DNA of 64,000 nucleotides from positions 1,488,001 to 1,552,000 of the forward strand of contig NZ_BAABBN010000004.1 in NCBI RefSeq assembly GCF_039537985.1, given 5' to 3'. The first letter of the stretch is position 1. Each line of letters opens with the position of its first letter. This DNA is from Litoribacillus peritrichatus (lineage in GTDB: Bacteria; Pseudomonadota; Gammaproteobacteria; Pseudomonadales; Litoribrevibacteraceae). Below the pieces are notes generated by a model. The model saw nothing but the letters and a program-made list of their open reading frames with translations, was not told the DNA's origin and ran no database searches. Positions 7,540-16,641 of this stretch are shown here, piece by piece. A program made the position numbers and the translations under genes.

Positions 7540-8313
7540 CTAATCAACGTTACTAGACAAAATTTCGTCATCTAACCAGCGAACAAGTAAGGCGCCAAAC
7601 TCTGTTGCGATATCTAAATCGGGAAATTGCTCGCTTAGTATTTCGCAAAGAGATTCTATGCTTTGCCCGGACTGAAGTAGCTCTACGGCTTTCGTTTCAA
7701 TATGAGAAAGGCTGCGAAAGTGAGGAGAAGTCTCTTTTCTCCATACCATGACAGTCATCGGTTCACGCAGTTTAGTAGCAGTTGATGCCTCTTTGTCCAG
7801 ATTTACGGCATGCCAAATATCTAAACTGTTCCACTTTTGCGTGGTTAAACACACCGTTGGTACGAGTTTCAAATGAGAGATACCTCTGCCAGATGCAACG
7901 ATCTCCTCCAAGACAGGTTTAGTTAACGCTGGGGAATCTGCCCCATCAAATGCTCGACGCAATAACCAATCCATCATGGCTACTTCAAACACTTCCTGAC
8001 AACTTGGTAACTCTTGTTTTAAATAATCCGGGAAGTGTTGGCCGTACATGCCAATATTTGTGTTTGTGCTCGGGTGCCCTTCAATATAGGCGTATGCCAG
8101 CGTTTCAAACAATTCCTCGGTAATGTAGTTCGCTGTATGTTCAAAGGTATCAAGCAGTGTCTCTGCCAACCTTACCCTGTACGCGTTTTGATAAATGCTT
8201 AAACGAAATTCAGCCGTTAGACCTCTTGATGAAGCGGATATCCAATCAGCGTCCTGGCAGTTTTGAGCCAACAATTGACTTTGAAATTGGTTTTGTAATT
8301 CCTCCAGTTTCAT
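7540..8313 (-). CDS. bufC: BufC/HvfC-type partner of the bufferin-modifying enzyme
   Basis: This 257-aa protein belongs to the DUF2063 (HvfC/BufC) family: an N-terminal helical domain (the stretch around RLSIYQNAYRVRLAETLLDTF) followed by a second domain ending in LVRWLDDEIL. Partner proteins of this type pair with MNIO enzymes and are thought to present the precursor peptide. It overlaps bufB by 4 bp and follows it, in the order bufA, bufB, bufC. The role is inferred from family and neighbours. Confidence 0.8.
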   Translation of the reverse strand: MKLEELQNQFQSQLLAQNCQDADWISASSRGLTAEFRLSIYQNAYRVRLAETLLDTFEHTANYITEELFETLAYAYIEGHPSTNTNIGMYGQHFPDYLKQELPSCQEVFEVAMMDWLLRRAFDGADSPALTKPVLEEIVASGRGISHLKLVPTVCLTTQKWNSLDIWHAVNLDKEASTATKLREPMTVMVWRKETSPHFRSLSHIETKAVELLQSGQSIESLCEILSEQFPDLDIATEFGALLVRWLDDEILSSNVD

Positions 8314-9134
8314 GACGCCACCCTTTGATTGATCACTTCACTGGCAATACCCCGAGCGATGTCCAATTCTGACAATAAGTCTTCGAGTGGCGGGATATTG
8401 TCGTCGCGCTCTATCATGGTTGGAATAGGACCAAAATGTTTAACCGCTTTCCGGTAAAGTTCCCATACGCCATCACATACCGGATGGTCATGCGTGTCAA
8501 TCAAATGATCACCATTGTTTTGGTGCCCCGCCAAATGGAACTGTGCAATGCTTTCCGCTGGGACGCCCTGCATATAATCATCGGCCGAAAAGCCATGATT
8601 AAAGGCGCTGACATAGATGTTGTTGATGTCCAATAGCAGTTTGCAGCCTGTTGAGCGACACAACGCAGACAAAAACTCCCACTCATACATTTCAGAGCTT
8701 TCAAATTCCAAATAACTGGAGACATTTTCCAGAACAAGTGGTCGTTGCAATGCATTCTGGGCCTGGTGAATGTTGCGAGAGACTACTTCCAGAGCCTCAT
8801 GGGTAAATGGCAAAGGCAATAAGTCATGCATCTTTCTGCCATGCACACCGCTCCAGCACAAGTGGTCAGAAACCCACATGGGTTGAACTCGCTGTTCAAG
8901 CGCTTTCAGCTTCTTTAAATAAGACGTATCAAGCCCATTGACCGAGCCGACTGATAGCGAAACACCATGCATAACCATGGGATAACGTTCTCGGATTTTG
9001 TCCAACATCATTAATGGTTTGCCACCATCAACCATGTAGTTATCGGACAGAATTTCTAACCAGTCAACGGGTTGCTGCGTGTTAAGAAAATCATGATAGT
9101 GTTGAGTTCGTAACCCGAGGCCAAAGCTAAACAT
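8310..9134 (-). CDS. bufB: BufB, multinuclear non-heme iron oxidase (MNIO)
   Basis: This 274-aa TIM-barrel protein is of the DUF692/MNIO family. Candidate metal ligands are seen in MHGVSLSVG, VLENVSSYLEF, LLLDINNIYVS, FHLAGH and DTHDHPV, the spaced His/Glu/Asp set of the family. MNIO enzymes modify cysteines of ribosomally made peptides; for bufferins the reported products are thiooxazole-type heterocycles that bind copper. It acts in the cytoplasm on the product of the gene at 9319-9606 before export. It overlaps bufC by 4 bp. Confidence 0.88.
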   Translation of the reverse strand: MFSFGLGLRTQHYHDFLNTQQPVDWLEILSDNYMVDGGKPLMMLDKIRERYPMVMHGVSLSVGSVNGLDTSYLKKLKALEQRVQPMWVSDHLCWSGVHGRKMHDLLPLPFTHEALEVVSRNIHQAQNALQRPLVLENVSSYLEFESSEMYEWEFLSALCRSTGCKLLLDINNIYVSAFNHGFSADDYMQGVPAESIAQFHLAGHQNNGDHLIDTHDHPVCDGVWELYRKAVKHFGPIPTMIERDDNIPPLEDLLSELDIARGIASEVINQRVAS

Positions 9135-9318
9135 GAACTACTCTCTTTCAAAGGGCTTGTTATGAAGATGGGAGATCCGGGGAAATCTAATATCTTATCA
9201 ATCTAGTTTATAAAACTGTTGATGCTCAAGACTGGCAGATCAGTTGAAATTGAGAGCTTTCGCCAGCGGTATGTTTGCCCCCCGTGCAAAGCTCTCAACA
9301 TCAATAAGCGTCGTTCAA

Positions 9319-9606
9319 TTAACCTTTGATGTCTGCAATGGTGCCACCTGCGTCTAGGCAAGCTTTCGCACTCATACCCTTGAAGCCGTGACCGCCACAA
9401 GCGTTCTGGCCTTTACAGGCATGCTCAGCAGTCTTACAGTCGGAATTCCCTTTGCATGAATGAACACCGTAGCAGTGGACTTTGTCGCCTGCACTGATTG
9501 CAGCACCTGAACTGCCTGCAGGTTGGTCAGCAGCAATGGCTGATGTGCTAAGTGCAAAAGCAACAGCGGCTGTAGCCAAGCTAAAGTTTGATTTTGTATT
9601 TTTCAT
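9319..9606 (-). CDS. bufA2: Bufferin-type metallophore precursor (BufA2-like)
   Basis: This 95-aa precursor has a Sec-type signal peptide ending near residue 25 (STSAIA/A), a short linker and a small Cys-rich core. Six cysteines lie at residues 45, 51, 57, 64, 70 and 83, starting CYGVHSCKGNSDCK and continuing CKGQNACGGHGFKG. This pattern matches the BufA2 class of bufferin precursors, periplasmic peptides thought to sequester copper. CGGAGAT precedes the ATG. The gap to bufB is 184 bp, longer than usual, so bufBC could have a separate promoter or the RNA may be processed there. Confidence 0.85.
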   Translation of the reverse strand: MKNTKSNFSLATAAVAFALSTSAIAADQPAGSSGAAISAGDKVHCYGVHSCKGNSDCKTAEHACKGQNACGGHGFKGMSAKACLDAGGTIADIKG

Positions 9607-9778
9607 CTATAATCTCCGGTTTATGTAACACTGTCTAAAAAACGACCACCATAAGGCGAATCTCAATCTCGTATTAAGATTCTGCAAACGACACAATTCC
9701 AACATCGGTTTGTAGTTAGAAGGTTTCATTTGCCCTTGTTGTTTGTCGACAGTGTATGCATTTCTTCTACTGGAGTTA

Positions 9779-10076
9779 TCACGAAATTGTCACGGTTCGA
9801 TAACGATATAAAGAAAACATGAAATTAGCCGCCACGCGATGGATTCGACATGATGACATAAGCCGTAATATCACAAGAGTAAAGATGGCGGGAAGCGAAA
9901 ACTGCTTGTTCTCTAACCAGCATCGGCGAGGTTCCGGAATCAAAAGTTCGTCGAACACAGCGTGATACACAATGGTAGTAAGATTTGAGCTTTACGTCGC
10001 TAGGAGATGGGATTGACCTTGGAAAGTGAAGACAAATGAACCGTATATAAATACAGTCTTGAATACTATCGGCCAA
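9779..10076 (-). pseudogene. Decayed REP-associated tyrosine transposase (Y1/IS200-like)
   Basis: In one minus-strand frame YYHCVSRCVRRTF (motif at the N-terminus of REP-associated TnpA proteins) is followed by an internally shortened stretch and then DITAYVIMSNP, which corresponds to the family segment ending in MSNHYH. The HUH histidines are lost: the frame shifts inside the AATCC run and the neighbouring frame continues HRVAANF before a stop. The catalytic Tyr region is absent. Family full length is over 200 aa, so this is an inactive remnant. It adjoins the OLD nuclease gene. Confidence 0.6.
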
Positions 10077-10104
10077 TCTTCTAGTATGTTCCCGGTTACC
10101 CGAT

Positions 10105-11862
10105 TTAGCTCACGCACCACTCAACAAATTCATTTATATGACTATTGTCTTCAAGCACTTCATTTAGTGGATTATCCAATAGTTTTTGCTTGAACTTATA
10201 CCATTCACCAGTTTCTTTAGCTTCAAGGCAAAGATGCGGTTCAATTGCCCCAAGCGACCACACCCAAATAGAGCTATTTTTGAAATATTGGCGAATATTT
10301 TCAATATGATCTTTAGCTTTTTCTTCTTTCGCTAGTAGCTCAAATATATCCGAAGCTTTAAAGTTATTTCCTCTTGTTGGGTTCCTTCCATTCAGTAAGA
10401 AACCATGTTTAGGTTGTATCTCTTGAATTATGTCCAAACAAGACTCCAGATCTGGATGATGTTTATCAATCAAATTTTTTGATTTTGCCACTGTGAAAGC
10501 AAAATCTAAATCTGCTAAAGCTTTCGCTGGAATATTCATCTCGTTTAGGATTGAAAGCATACCCGGAATATTCGGTAATCCCGTCGCAATTACTAGCGCT
10601 AACTTTTCCTCACCTAAAGTTTTACCTCTAACAGCCTGAAATAGAGTAGGCAATACGTGTTTCTCTGTATCTCCCTCTGCAATCAATACCATATCGGAAA
10701 ACAAAATTTGCCCTAGGTTATATGTATCAAAAAGCAGCCGAGCTTGTGATTCATTATCATCTAAAACTTTCTCAATTGCCTCTTTTAATCGACTCTCAAC
10801 AACTGTGCCTTCATCATTTTTACGGACAATATTAGTAATTGAGATATCAATTTGATCAATCATAAAAGGTGAATGAGTAGAAAAAACGACCTGATATCCT
10901 TTTTTTGCCAAAGCCTTCAAAGAACCACGTATTTGCTCGATGGCTTGCGGATGGAGAAATAGTTCAGGTTCATCAATAAGCAATAGATTAGTCTTACCTT
11001 CTTTCGTTGCATCTTTAGTTATTTCTGCAAGATGTCTAATTAGAGTCATTTGTATAGCTCGTTGAGCTCCATGCCCCATATTAACGAAGTCAGTGACTTG
11101 CTGATTCCCAGTTTCCTTTACTTTGATGTTACCTTGTTTAAATAGATCACTAATGTCAGGAGTGGGAATATCTATGTTAAGTGTTAACCCTGGGAAAAAG
11201 TCTCCAATTTTGCCATTGATTGAATCATCAAAATCTGAGAATTCCTTCAGTCTTTCTTCTCCGTCAAGGTTAAGCTTTTTACCTATAGCAGATAGAGCAG
11301 TATTTATTTCTTCGCCTTTAGTTTTGATGATTTCTTTTTGCAAATTTGAAATCAATTTACCTATTGTGTTGCCTGCTTTGAATTTAGAAACATCTTCTGC
11401 TGAATCTTCCATGGAGTTTATAAATGTTGGTTCAGGAAATAATGTCGTAATAGCTTGAGGTAAACCGTTTGGATTAGCCCATTCATCTTGGAGCTTGCCG
11501 GGAGACCTTATTCCAAGCACAACAGCATTTTTAGCAGTACCAGGTTTTTCTTGGTAGAAACGAATATCTAATGTGCCATTTTCAATATAGGGCTCAAGGC
11601 TAGATTTTTGATTTCCAGAAAGGTGATTAAGAGCTTCGTCCCCCAACCCGACCAAACGAGCAATTATTTCTATAGGTTTGTCAGGGTCAAAAAAGTTTGA
11701 AATTGTTTGCCCTTTCCCACGAACCAAAGCATCTAAACACTTTAAGATGTTAGATTTACCCGCATTGTTATAGCCAACTAAAGGCGTGAAAGGTTCTAAT
11801 TTAATTAGCGTTTTCTTGCATGAACGATAATTGTGAATCTCCATTTCAGCTATGCGGTGCAT
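10105..11862 (-). CDS. OLD-family ATP-dependent endonuclease
   Basis: This 585-aa protein joins an ABC/SMC-type ATPase to a C-terminal TOPRIM nuclease. Walker A is GYNNAGKS (30-37), the signature-like motif GHGAQRA (263-269), Walker B LLLIDEPE (293-300) and the H-loop STHSP (328-332). TOPRIM motifs are AEGDTE (395-400) and DLD (451-453). An AGGAGG sits before the ATG. OLD proteins are nucleases implicated in phage exclusion; GajA of Gabija is a relative. No UvrD-like helicase, reverse transcriptase or second component lies next to it, so this is a lone OLD of the P2 Old-like class. It is flanked by decayed sequences, suggesting acquired DNA. Confidence 0.85.
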   Translation of the reverse strand: MHRIAEMEIHNYRSCKKTLIKLEPFTPLVGYNNAGKSNILKCLDALVRGKGQTISNFFDPDKPIEIIARLVGLGDEALNHLSGNQKSSLEPYIENGTLDIRFYQEKPGTAKNAVVLGIRSPGKLQDEWANPNGLPQAITTLFPEPTFINSMEDSAEDVSKFKAGNTIGKLISNLQKEIIKTKGEEINTALSAIGKKLNLDGEERLKEFSDFDDSINGKIGDFFPGLTLNIDIPTPDISDLFKQGNIKVKETGNQQVTDFVNMGHGAQRAIQMTLIRHLAEITKDATKEGKTNLLLIDEPELFLHPQAIEQIRGSLKALAKKGYQVVFSTHSPFMIDQIDISITNIVRKNDEGTVVESRLKEAIEKVLDDNESQARLLFDTYNLGQILFSDMVLIAEGDTEKHVLPTLFQAVRGKTLGEEKLALVIATGLPNIPGMLSILNEMNIPAKALADLDFAFTVAKSKNLIDKHHPDLESCLDIIQEIQPKHGFLLNGRNPTRGNNFKASDIFELLAKEEKAKDHIENIRQYFKNSSIWVWSLGAIEPHLCLEAKETGEWYKFKQKLLDNPLNEVLEDNSHINEFVEWCVS

Positions 11863-11977
11863 AGTATTCCTCCTAGTAAGCTAACAATTAATCAACAGAA
11901 CTAATCCGTAACCCAAACCATTCCCAAAAGTTGGTTATTATTAAATCAATCAATTCCAACTGAAATCAATGAGATAG

Positions 11978-12318
11978 TCAATTACCTTCAATTACGGGTA
12001 ATTCATACCCAACCTCTATGCCTGCTGTACCAAGGGCAAACAGCACTAACGCGGCTGGGTTGTCAGCAAAGGTAAACCCCAATTCAGAAGTAGCAACACC
12101 TATCAACTTAGCTACTTGGATTTCAGCTCCGACTATGCTTGCAGAAAAGGAACTGATAGAACTCAGGTACTTTGCTAAAACGAATACACGGCCAAGAGCT
12201 TAATCATTATCGTGGCAGCCAATGGCCCTTCTATATGATCCACCGCTTCCATGGAGATAAACCCGTGCACATCAGCCGTTTCTACCAACTCATCAAACTG
12301 TACTTCTCGAAAGCGAAT
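11978..12318 (-). pseudogene. Frameshifted remnant of an unrecognised protein
   Basis: On the minus strand one frame is open from 12318 down to a TAG at 12176-12178 and reads FDELVETADVHGFISMEAV and similar protein-like sequence. A second frame, open from 12199 to the TGA at 11978-11980, continues with hydrophobic sequence (ALVLFALGTAGIEVGYEL). The overlap at 12176-12199 suggests a single frameshift. Neither part has a credible start. I do not recognise the family. The plus-strand frame across the same bases looks non-coding. Confidence 0.35.
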
Positions 12319-12382
12319 TCAGACACAAGTCACACACTTAACACATAACCAATAAAAAAAAACTTATACAACAAACTTAATC

Positions 12383-13255
12383 TTAACTATAAACAGAATT
12401 ATTCCCTAATATCAGATCTCGTTGTTGTTCAATAACATCAATCAAGAAATCCCTGCACGCCCGAACTCTGGCGGTGGATCTTAAATCTGCGTGACTTAAT
12501 ACCCAAACCCCCCAATTCGACGGGGTAAGTGGTAAATCTAACCGCCTCAAACCAGGTTCCGCATCAGCAACATAGCAAGGCATTCTCGCAACCCCTAAAC
12601 CATTTTTGACAGCTTCAACCATCGTCATGATTTCACTGACTCTTAGTGCAACCGCCGAGTCAGGAAAATGATCTTGTAACCATTCAGGCACCTCTTTCTC
12701 ATGCCGCCATAAGACAACGGTGTTTTTCCGTTGGCCCTGTTTCAAGTAGGATTCACTGGCATAAATACCATGCTTTAAGGGCAAGACTTCTTTACCTATG
12801 AGATACTCGGGAGGTTTAGGGCTCAGCCTTACTGCGATATCTGCCTGCCTGCTGTTAAGATCTATCAGATCCGTAGAAGAAATCAGTTCTAAATCAATCT
12901 CCGGGTATTTATTCACAAATAGCGGAAGTTTCGGTGTAATAAGACGATTCAGTACATCGTATGAAGCCGCCAGCTTTAATGAACCCCTGAGTTGAGCGTC
13001 CATGCCGAACACCTCCCTGTCAGCAGCATTCATAAGTTCCTCCATGCCAACCGCATGAGGCATCAGGTTTTCACCGACTTGAGTCAATGCGTAACCCGAT
13101 GGCATCCGATCGAATAACCGACTGCCTAACATGCCTTCAAGAGCCGATATTCTTCGTGCAACCGTTGTATGCTTCACGCTTAACACCCGGCCTGCACCAC
13201 TGACCGTTCCTTCCCTTGCCAGCGCAAGAAAAAATCTTAAATCATCCCAGTTCAA
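12383..13255 (-). CDS. LysR-family transcriptional regulator
   Basis: This 290-aa protein starts MNWDDLRFFLALAREGTVSGAG, a classic LysR winged helix-turn-helix (residues 1-60) with a linker helix. An effector-binding domain of the periplasmic-binding-protein fold follows. The MNWDDLRFFL start groups it with the CrgA/AaeR-like branch that often controls neighbouring oxidoreductases. The upstream gene is a divergent lipoprotein 241 bp away; whether that is the target is unknown. Confidence 0.88.
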   Translation of the reverse strand: MNWDDLRFFLALAREGTVSGAGRVLSVKHTTVARRISALEGMLGSRLFDRMPSGYALTQVGENLMPHAVGMEELMNAADREVFGMDAQLRGSLKLAASYDVLNRLITPKLPLFVNKYPEIDLELISSTDLIDLNSRQADIAVRLSPKPPEYLIGKEVLPLKHGIYASESYLKQGQRKNTVVLWRHEKEVPEWLQDHFPDSAVALRVSEIMTMVEAVKNGLGVARMPCYVADAEPGLRRLDLPLTPSNWGVWVLSHADLRSTARVRACRDFLIDVIEQQRDLILGNNSVYS

Positions 13256-13496
13256 GACTTACCTCTGTAATTCACACGCAAATAACCACGTCACCTTTTA
13301 ACCTGAGACAAGGCATTTCCGACATACGTTATAGTCGTGAATATAGTGGCTATGATAATATCCGCGCCCTCTTGTCGTCAGGCCACAATAAACGATCATT
13401 CAAGTGTCTACAAAATGACACTGCATTCGTAGTTTCCACTCTTTCGACTCAGACTTTATATCAAAAATTAAACATTTATTAGAGAAATAACCTGAA

Positions 13497-14072
13497 ATGA
13501 AAACTATCTTAAAGACTATTGCGTTGCTTGCTGTTGCTACCCTTTATGGCTGTGGATCAGGAGGTTCTGGATCAGGTTCAGGCCTGTCCTCTCAACCTTC
13601 AGGGGGATCTAACGTAATCAGAAACCTTTCGTTACCTGAAAATGGCGCTACGGTCACAGCAAGCTATGACGCAGATGGCGCGCGTTCTACCGTAGACGAA
13701 GATAAAACAGCGGCTGCATTCTGGAGTGGTAATATCAGTAATGATTACATTCAGATTGATTTTGGCCAAACAAGCCAAATAACCGAAATCAATGTTTATA
13801 CCAACCGTCTGACGTTGGGTGGTGATGATGTCTGGATTTTTGAAGTATCCAATGATGGTGTGAACTGGGAAAGAGCGCTTATGCCAAATGATAATGACCC
13901 AGCCACTTACAGCTGTGGTACTACTCAGCTGTCTTTTGGTGAGAGCAGAGTAAGATGCGTAAATATTTCGCCAATACTTAAAGCCCGCTACGCTCGTTTG
14001 ACTGTCACCGAAGCTGACGCTAGTAACGTAGCTGTCATGCGATTCTATGAAATTGAAGTTATTGGAAAATAA
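13497..14072 (+). CDS. Lipoprotein with discoidin (F5/8 type C)-like domain
   Basis: This 191-aa protein has a lipoprotein signal peptide with lipobox LYGC, putting the lipidated Cys at residue 19. A Gly/Ser-rich linker follows, then a beta-sandwich of the galactose-binding/discoidin type. Pointers are AAFWSGNISNDYIQIDFG, the ITEINVYTNRL strand and the closing MRFYEIEVIG, all typical of F5/8 C domains that bind glycans. Two Cys near residues 142 and 161 could pair. It is probably anchored in the outer or inner membrane facing the periplasm or surface. Ligand unknown. A hairpin terminator follows. Confidence 0.7.
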   Translation: MKTILKTIALLAVATLYGCGSGGSGSGSGLSSQPSGGSNVIRNLSLPENGATVTASYDADGARSTVDEDKTAAAFWSGNISNDYIQIDFGQTSQITEINVYTNRLTLGGDDVWIFEVSNDGVNWERALMPNDNDPATYSCGTTQLSFGESRVRCVNISPILKARYARLTVTEADASNVAVMRFYEIEVIGK

Positions 14073-14094
14073 GTAAGTTTCAACTGCCAATGAT

Positions 14095-14129
14095 AGAGTT
14101 CACAGAGCCATACATGCTCGGTGAACTCT
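14095..14129. terminator. Bidirectional hairpin between convergent genes
   Basis: AGAGTTCAC-A-GAGC pairs with GCTC-G-GTGAACTCT around a 7-nt loop, a 13-bp stem with one mismatch. It lies between the discoidin-like lipoprotein gene (plus) and the lipase chaperone gene (minus), followed by TCTT. Confidence 0.65.
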
Positions 14130-14145
14130 TCTTAATAGCTGCTTT

Positions 14146-15222
14146 TTAAACCCCATCCAAAACACGAACTCTCAATATTTCTCGCTCATCAAAGTGCTGT
14201 GTTCTCAACTCTTCGATCAATCGAGATTTTTCGGCATCGGAATACGACCCAGCTTGCAGATGTTTCAACTCTAATCGGTAGTCATCCAGGCGTGTTTGCC
14301 ATACTTGCCTTTCTTCATCGAGAGTCTTTAATCGCTCAGCCACTTCCGGCCCCAGTTGCTGCTCCCGATATAAGTTCACATCATCTTCACTCAAGCCTTC
14401 GGCTCGCATAGCTTTAATTTTGGTACGAACCTCTGACAACTGATTGGCTTCACTGTGCGATTGAACTACTTCAAAAGATGTATTTTGATTCAGCACCGCC
14501 AGTTGTTGAGATTTCTCCTCTTCAGACAACGAGCTATCTTGAAGTATCTCGACTTTACTGATCATATAATCGTCATACTCGTCCTCTTTAGAATAAAATG
14601 CAGCAATGACCTCTTCAGAAAAATAGTCCGATCTTGAATTCCGAACAGCTTGTTTAATTTCTTTGATTAACGACATATCCGTCGAACCGGATACAGCCAC
14701 TTGATCGGCGTATTGGTTCTTAATTTCACCAATATTGTTTCTGTATTGAAGATAGTTTTCTAATAAAGCCATTCCTTGATGGTAGGCCGTGTCGCCCAGC
14801 TGGGATTTAAACTCATATTCAATACGAGCAAGAATATTCTCGATTGGCTCTTCACCCATAGCCATTAAATAAAACTCAATGACACGCTTTACTCTCTGAT
14901 CAACAATCAGGTTACCTTCGTTATCCTCTTCCAGTGCGGCTGGTTTTGGCGCATCTATAAGTGAACCAGGTAAGTTCTCATAAAATGCATCATCAGGCTT
15001 TTCTCTCTGCTGGCTGCCATCCACTAATGCACTTATCAATGCAGGATCAACCGTTTGCTCTTTGATTACTCTCTTTAATTTTGGCTCTTCGTTGCTTACA
15101 TCTTCTACCTCGGATACGTTATAAGGTAATGAATCATCTTCGCCCAATAAGAAAACGACACCGGCCAATACAAAAAAGCACAGAATAAGCGCAGAAGAAA
15201 TAACCTGATAAAAGCGAGCCAT
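14146..15222 (-). CDS. lifO: Lipase-specific foldase (lipase chaperone)
   Basis: This 358-aa protein has one N-terminal transmembrane anchor (residues 5-27), an acidic/variable linker and a long helical periplasmic domain. It carries the Lif-type sequence around RVKRVIEFYLMAMGEEP, near the family RXXFDY/FLSALGE region. Such foldases wrap around family I.1/I.2 lipases and fold them in the periplasm before type II secretion. It directly follows the lipase gene with a 78-bp gap, the standard lip-lif order, so the two are co-transcribed. Confidence 0.88.
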   Translation of the reverse strand: MARFYQVISSALILCFFVLAGVVFLLGEDDSLPYNVSEVEDVSNEEPKLKRVIKEQTVDPALISALVDGSQQREKPDDAFYENLPGSLIDAPKPAALEEDNEGNLIVDQRVKRVIEFYLMAMGEEPIENILARIEYEFKSQLGDTAYHQGMALLENYLQYRNNIGEIKNQYADQVAVSGSTDMSLIKEIKQAVRNSRSDYFSEEVIAAFYSKEDEYDDYMISKVEILQDSSLSEEEKSQQLAVLNQNTSFEVVQSHSEANQLSEVRTKIKAMRAEGLSEDDVNLYREQQLGPEVAERLKTLDEERQVWQTRLDDYRLELKHLQAGSYSDAEKSRLIEELRTQHFDEREILRVRVLDGV

Positions 15223-15300
15223 AAGTTACACCTCAATAAGCTTACAAATTGAAAAATCGAGGCACAAACAAGTGCCTCTGTGTTTATCTAAAGACGGATA

Positions 15301-16308
15301 TTAAAGCCCTGCAGACTTTAAACGACGCGCCTGAGAAGAGTAAATCGGTAATGGAGCCGATGACCAAAGGCCACGCAACCCAAAGAAACCATTAATTTCG
15401 TCGCCATGGTTCAAAGTGTAATCATCACGAATCACATCGCCCATGTGCGATGAGCAACGTTCAACCAAACCATCGTTCGCTTGGCCACTGTGTAATGCAT
15501 TGGCCAATGCCAACACGCCGTCTAACGGGTCCAGCACATTCGAATCAAAAATCGCATTGTAAGTACCACTCCAAGAATAATAACGAACCCCATTCACCTG
15601 ATGTTGACCGTCATTCACAGAGTAATCTTTAACCCAGTTTGGCCACCACCATGATCCAGCATTATAAGATGGCGTATCCTTACATGAACCGGAACGCACG
15701 CCTTGAGGATATTTGGCGGTATAAGCTGAAGCGCCCTCTTCATTCAAAGCTTTAATTGCCCCAATAGCATTAGACTCTTGACTCGGATCACCAGACACCA
15801 ACGCAATCATGCTGCCGATTGCATTACCTATGGCTATCGCAGGGCCTTCCAGAACAGTCTCATTAAACAGATTTCCGACTTTACTTCCATAATGAGGGCT
15901 GCCAATTGACGTCACCGACGCGACCAGGTCCGGTCTTACCGCTGCAACGTATCGTGAAGTTGTCCCACCTTGAGAGTGACCCATAAGGTTCACTTTTTCG
16001 GCACCTGTCGCCGCCAAAACGTCTTGAATGTAAGCAAGAAGCTCTTCGCCTCTCGCTTCATCACTGTCCCAGCCTGTGATCTGAGGGGTGTAAACCTGTG
16101 TTGCCCCCACACCACTCAACTCACCTTTAACGCCATAAAAGTAGTCCCCCAGAACTGAGTCAAAGCCTGAAAGACCATGAACCAGCACGATAGGATATTT
16201 AACTGCTCCGGAAGAATCAGCCATCGCTGTCGTACTGGTTACTGTTGAGCCAAAAACGGCGCCGACGAAAGAAAGAGACACCATGAGTTTTTTTATTTTT
16301 GTTTTCAT
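15301..16308 (-). CDS. lip: Secreted triacylglycerol lipase, family I
   Basis: This 335-aa lipase has a signal peptide cleaved after AMA (residue 30). The mature enzyme starts near YPIVLVHGLSG, the oxyanion-hole strand. Ser112 lies in GHSQG. The other triad members are the Asp in NDGLVERCSSH and the His in LNHGDEING. Two cysteines (SGSCKD, ERCSSH) fit the conserved disulfide of family I.1/I.2. Length and the dedicated foldase downstream fit Pseudomonas/Burkholderia-type lipases exported by the type II system. AAGG lies before the ATG. Confidence 0.93.
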   Translation of the reverse strand: MKTKIKKLMVSLSFVGAVFGSTVTSTTAMADSSGAVKYPIVLVHGLSGFDSVLGDYFYGVKGELSGVGATQVYTPQITGWDSDEARGEELLAYIQDVLAATGAEKVNLMGHSQGGTTSRYVAAVRPDLVASVTSIGSPHYGSKVGNLFNETVLEGPAIAIGNAIGSMIALVSGDPSQESNAIGAIKALNEEGASAYTAKYPQGVRSGSCKDTPSYNAGSWWWPNWVKDYSVNDGQHQVNGVRYYSWSGTYNAIFDSNVLDPLDGVLALANALHSGQANDGLVERCSSHMGDVIRDDYTLNHGDEINGFFGLRGLWSSAPLPIYSSQARRLKSAGL

Positions 16309-16641
16309 AAGTTGTTTACCTTAAATAAGGATATTGCTAGTGATGAGGTAATTTCCCCAAAATGGCAGGTTCTAATCTTGAAATAACAACAATGAGAGTT
16401 ATTAAACATCCATTAAAACAACTGCCTACCTGACCCAGTGCATTTATTATTGTTTTTACACCAAGTGCCTAGTGACACAGAACGCTGTTTAAGGTCTATT
16501 CAATCCAGAGTTGATTAAATTAGCGACTTTTAAAGCCATTAACACTGACACATCAGGCCAGACACAGGGACAAATCAAGACAATCGACAAATGGGTCATC
16601 TGCTGACCCCACCTGAATGGGCGGGAAACAGGGGAAAAGCG
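16309..16641. other. Intergenic region upstream of lipase
   Basis: These 333 bp separate the lipase start from the end of the dioxygenase-like gene, both on the minus strand. The lipase promoter must be here. I see no clear -35/-10 pair, repeat, or sigma-54 motif, and no convincing open frame. Confidence 0.4.

Noticed and set aside
10105..11862. Gabija-like two-gene defence system
   Set aside because: No UvrD-like helicase (GajB) or other partner lies on either side; neighbours are a dead transposase and a remnant.
12018..12203. Plus-strand ORF of 61 codons
   Set aside because: Its composition looks non-coding, and the opposite strand carries more protein-like frames.
13216..13482. Plus-strand ORF between the LysR gene and the lipoprotein
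   Set aside because: It overlaps the start of the LysR gene, has no supporting Shine-Dalgarno or protein-like sequence, and is best read as the divergent promoter region.
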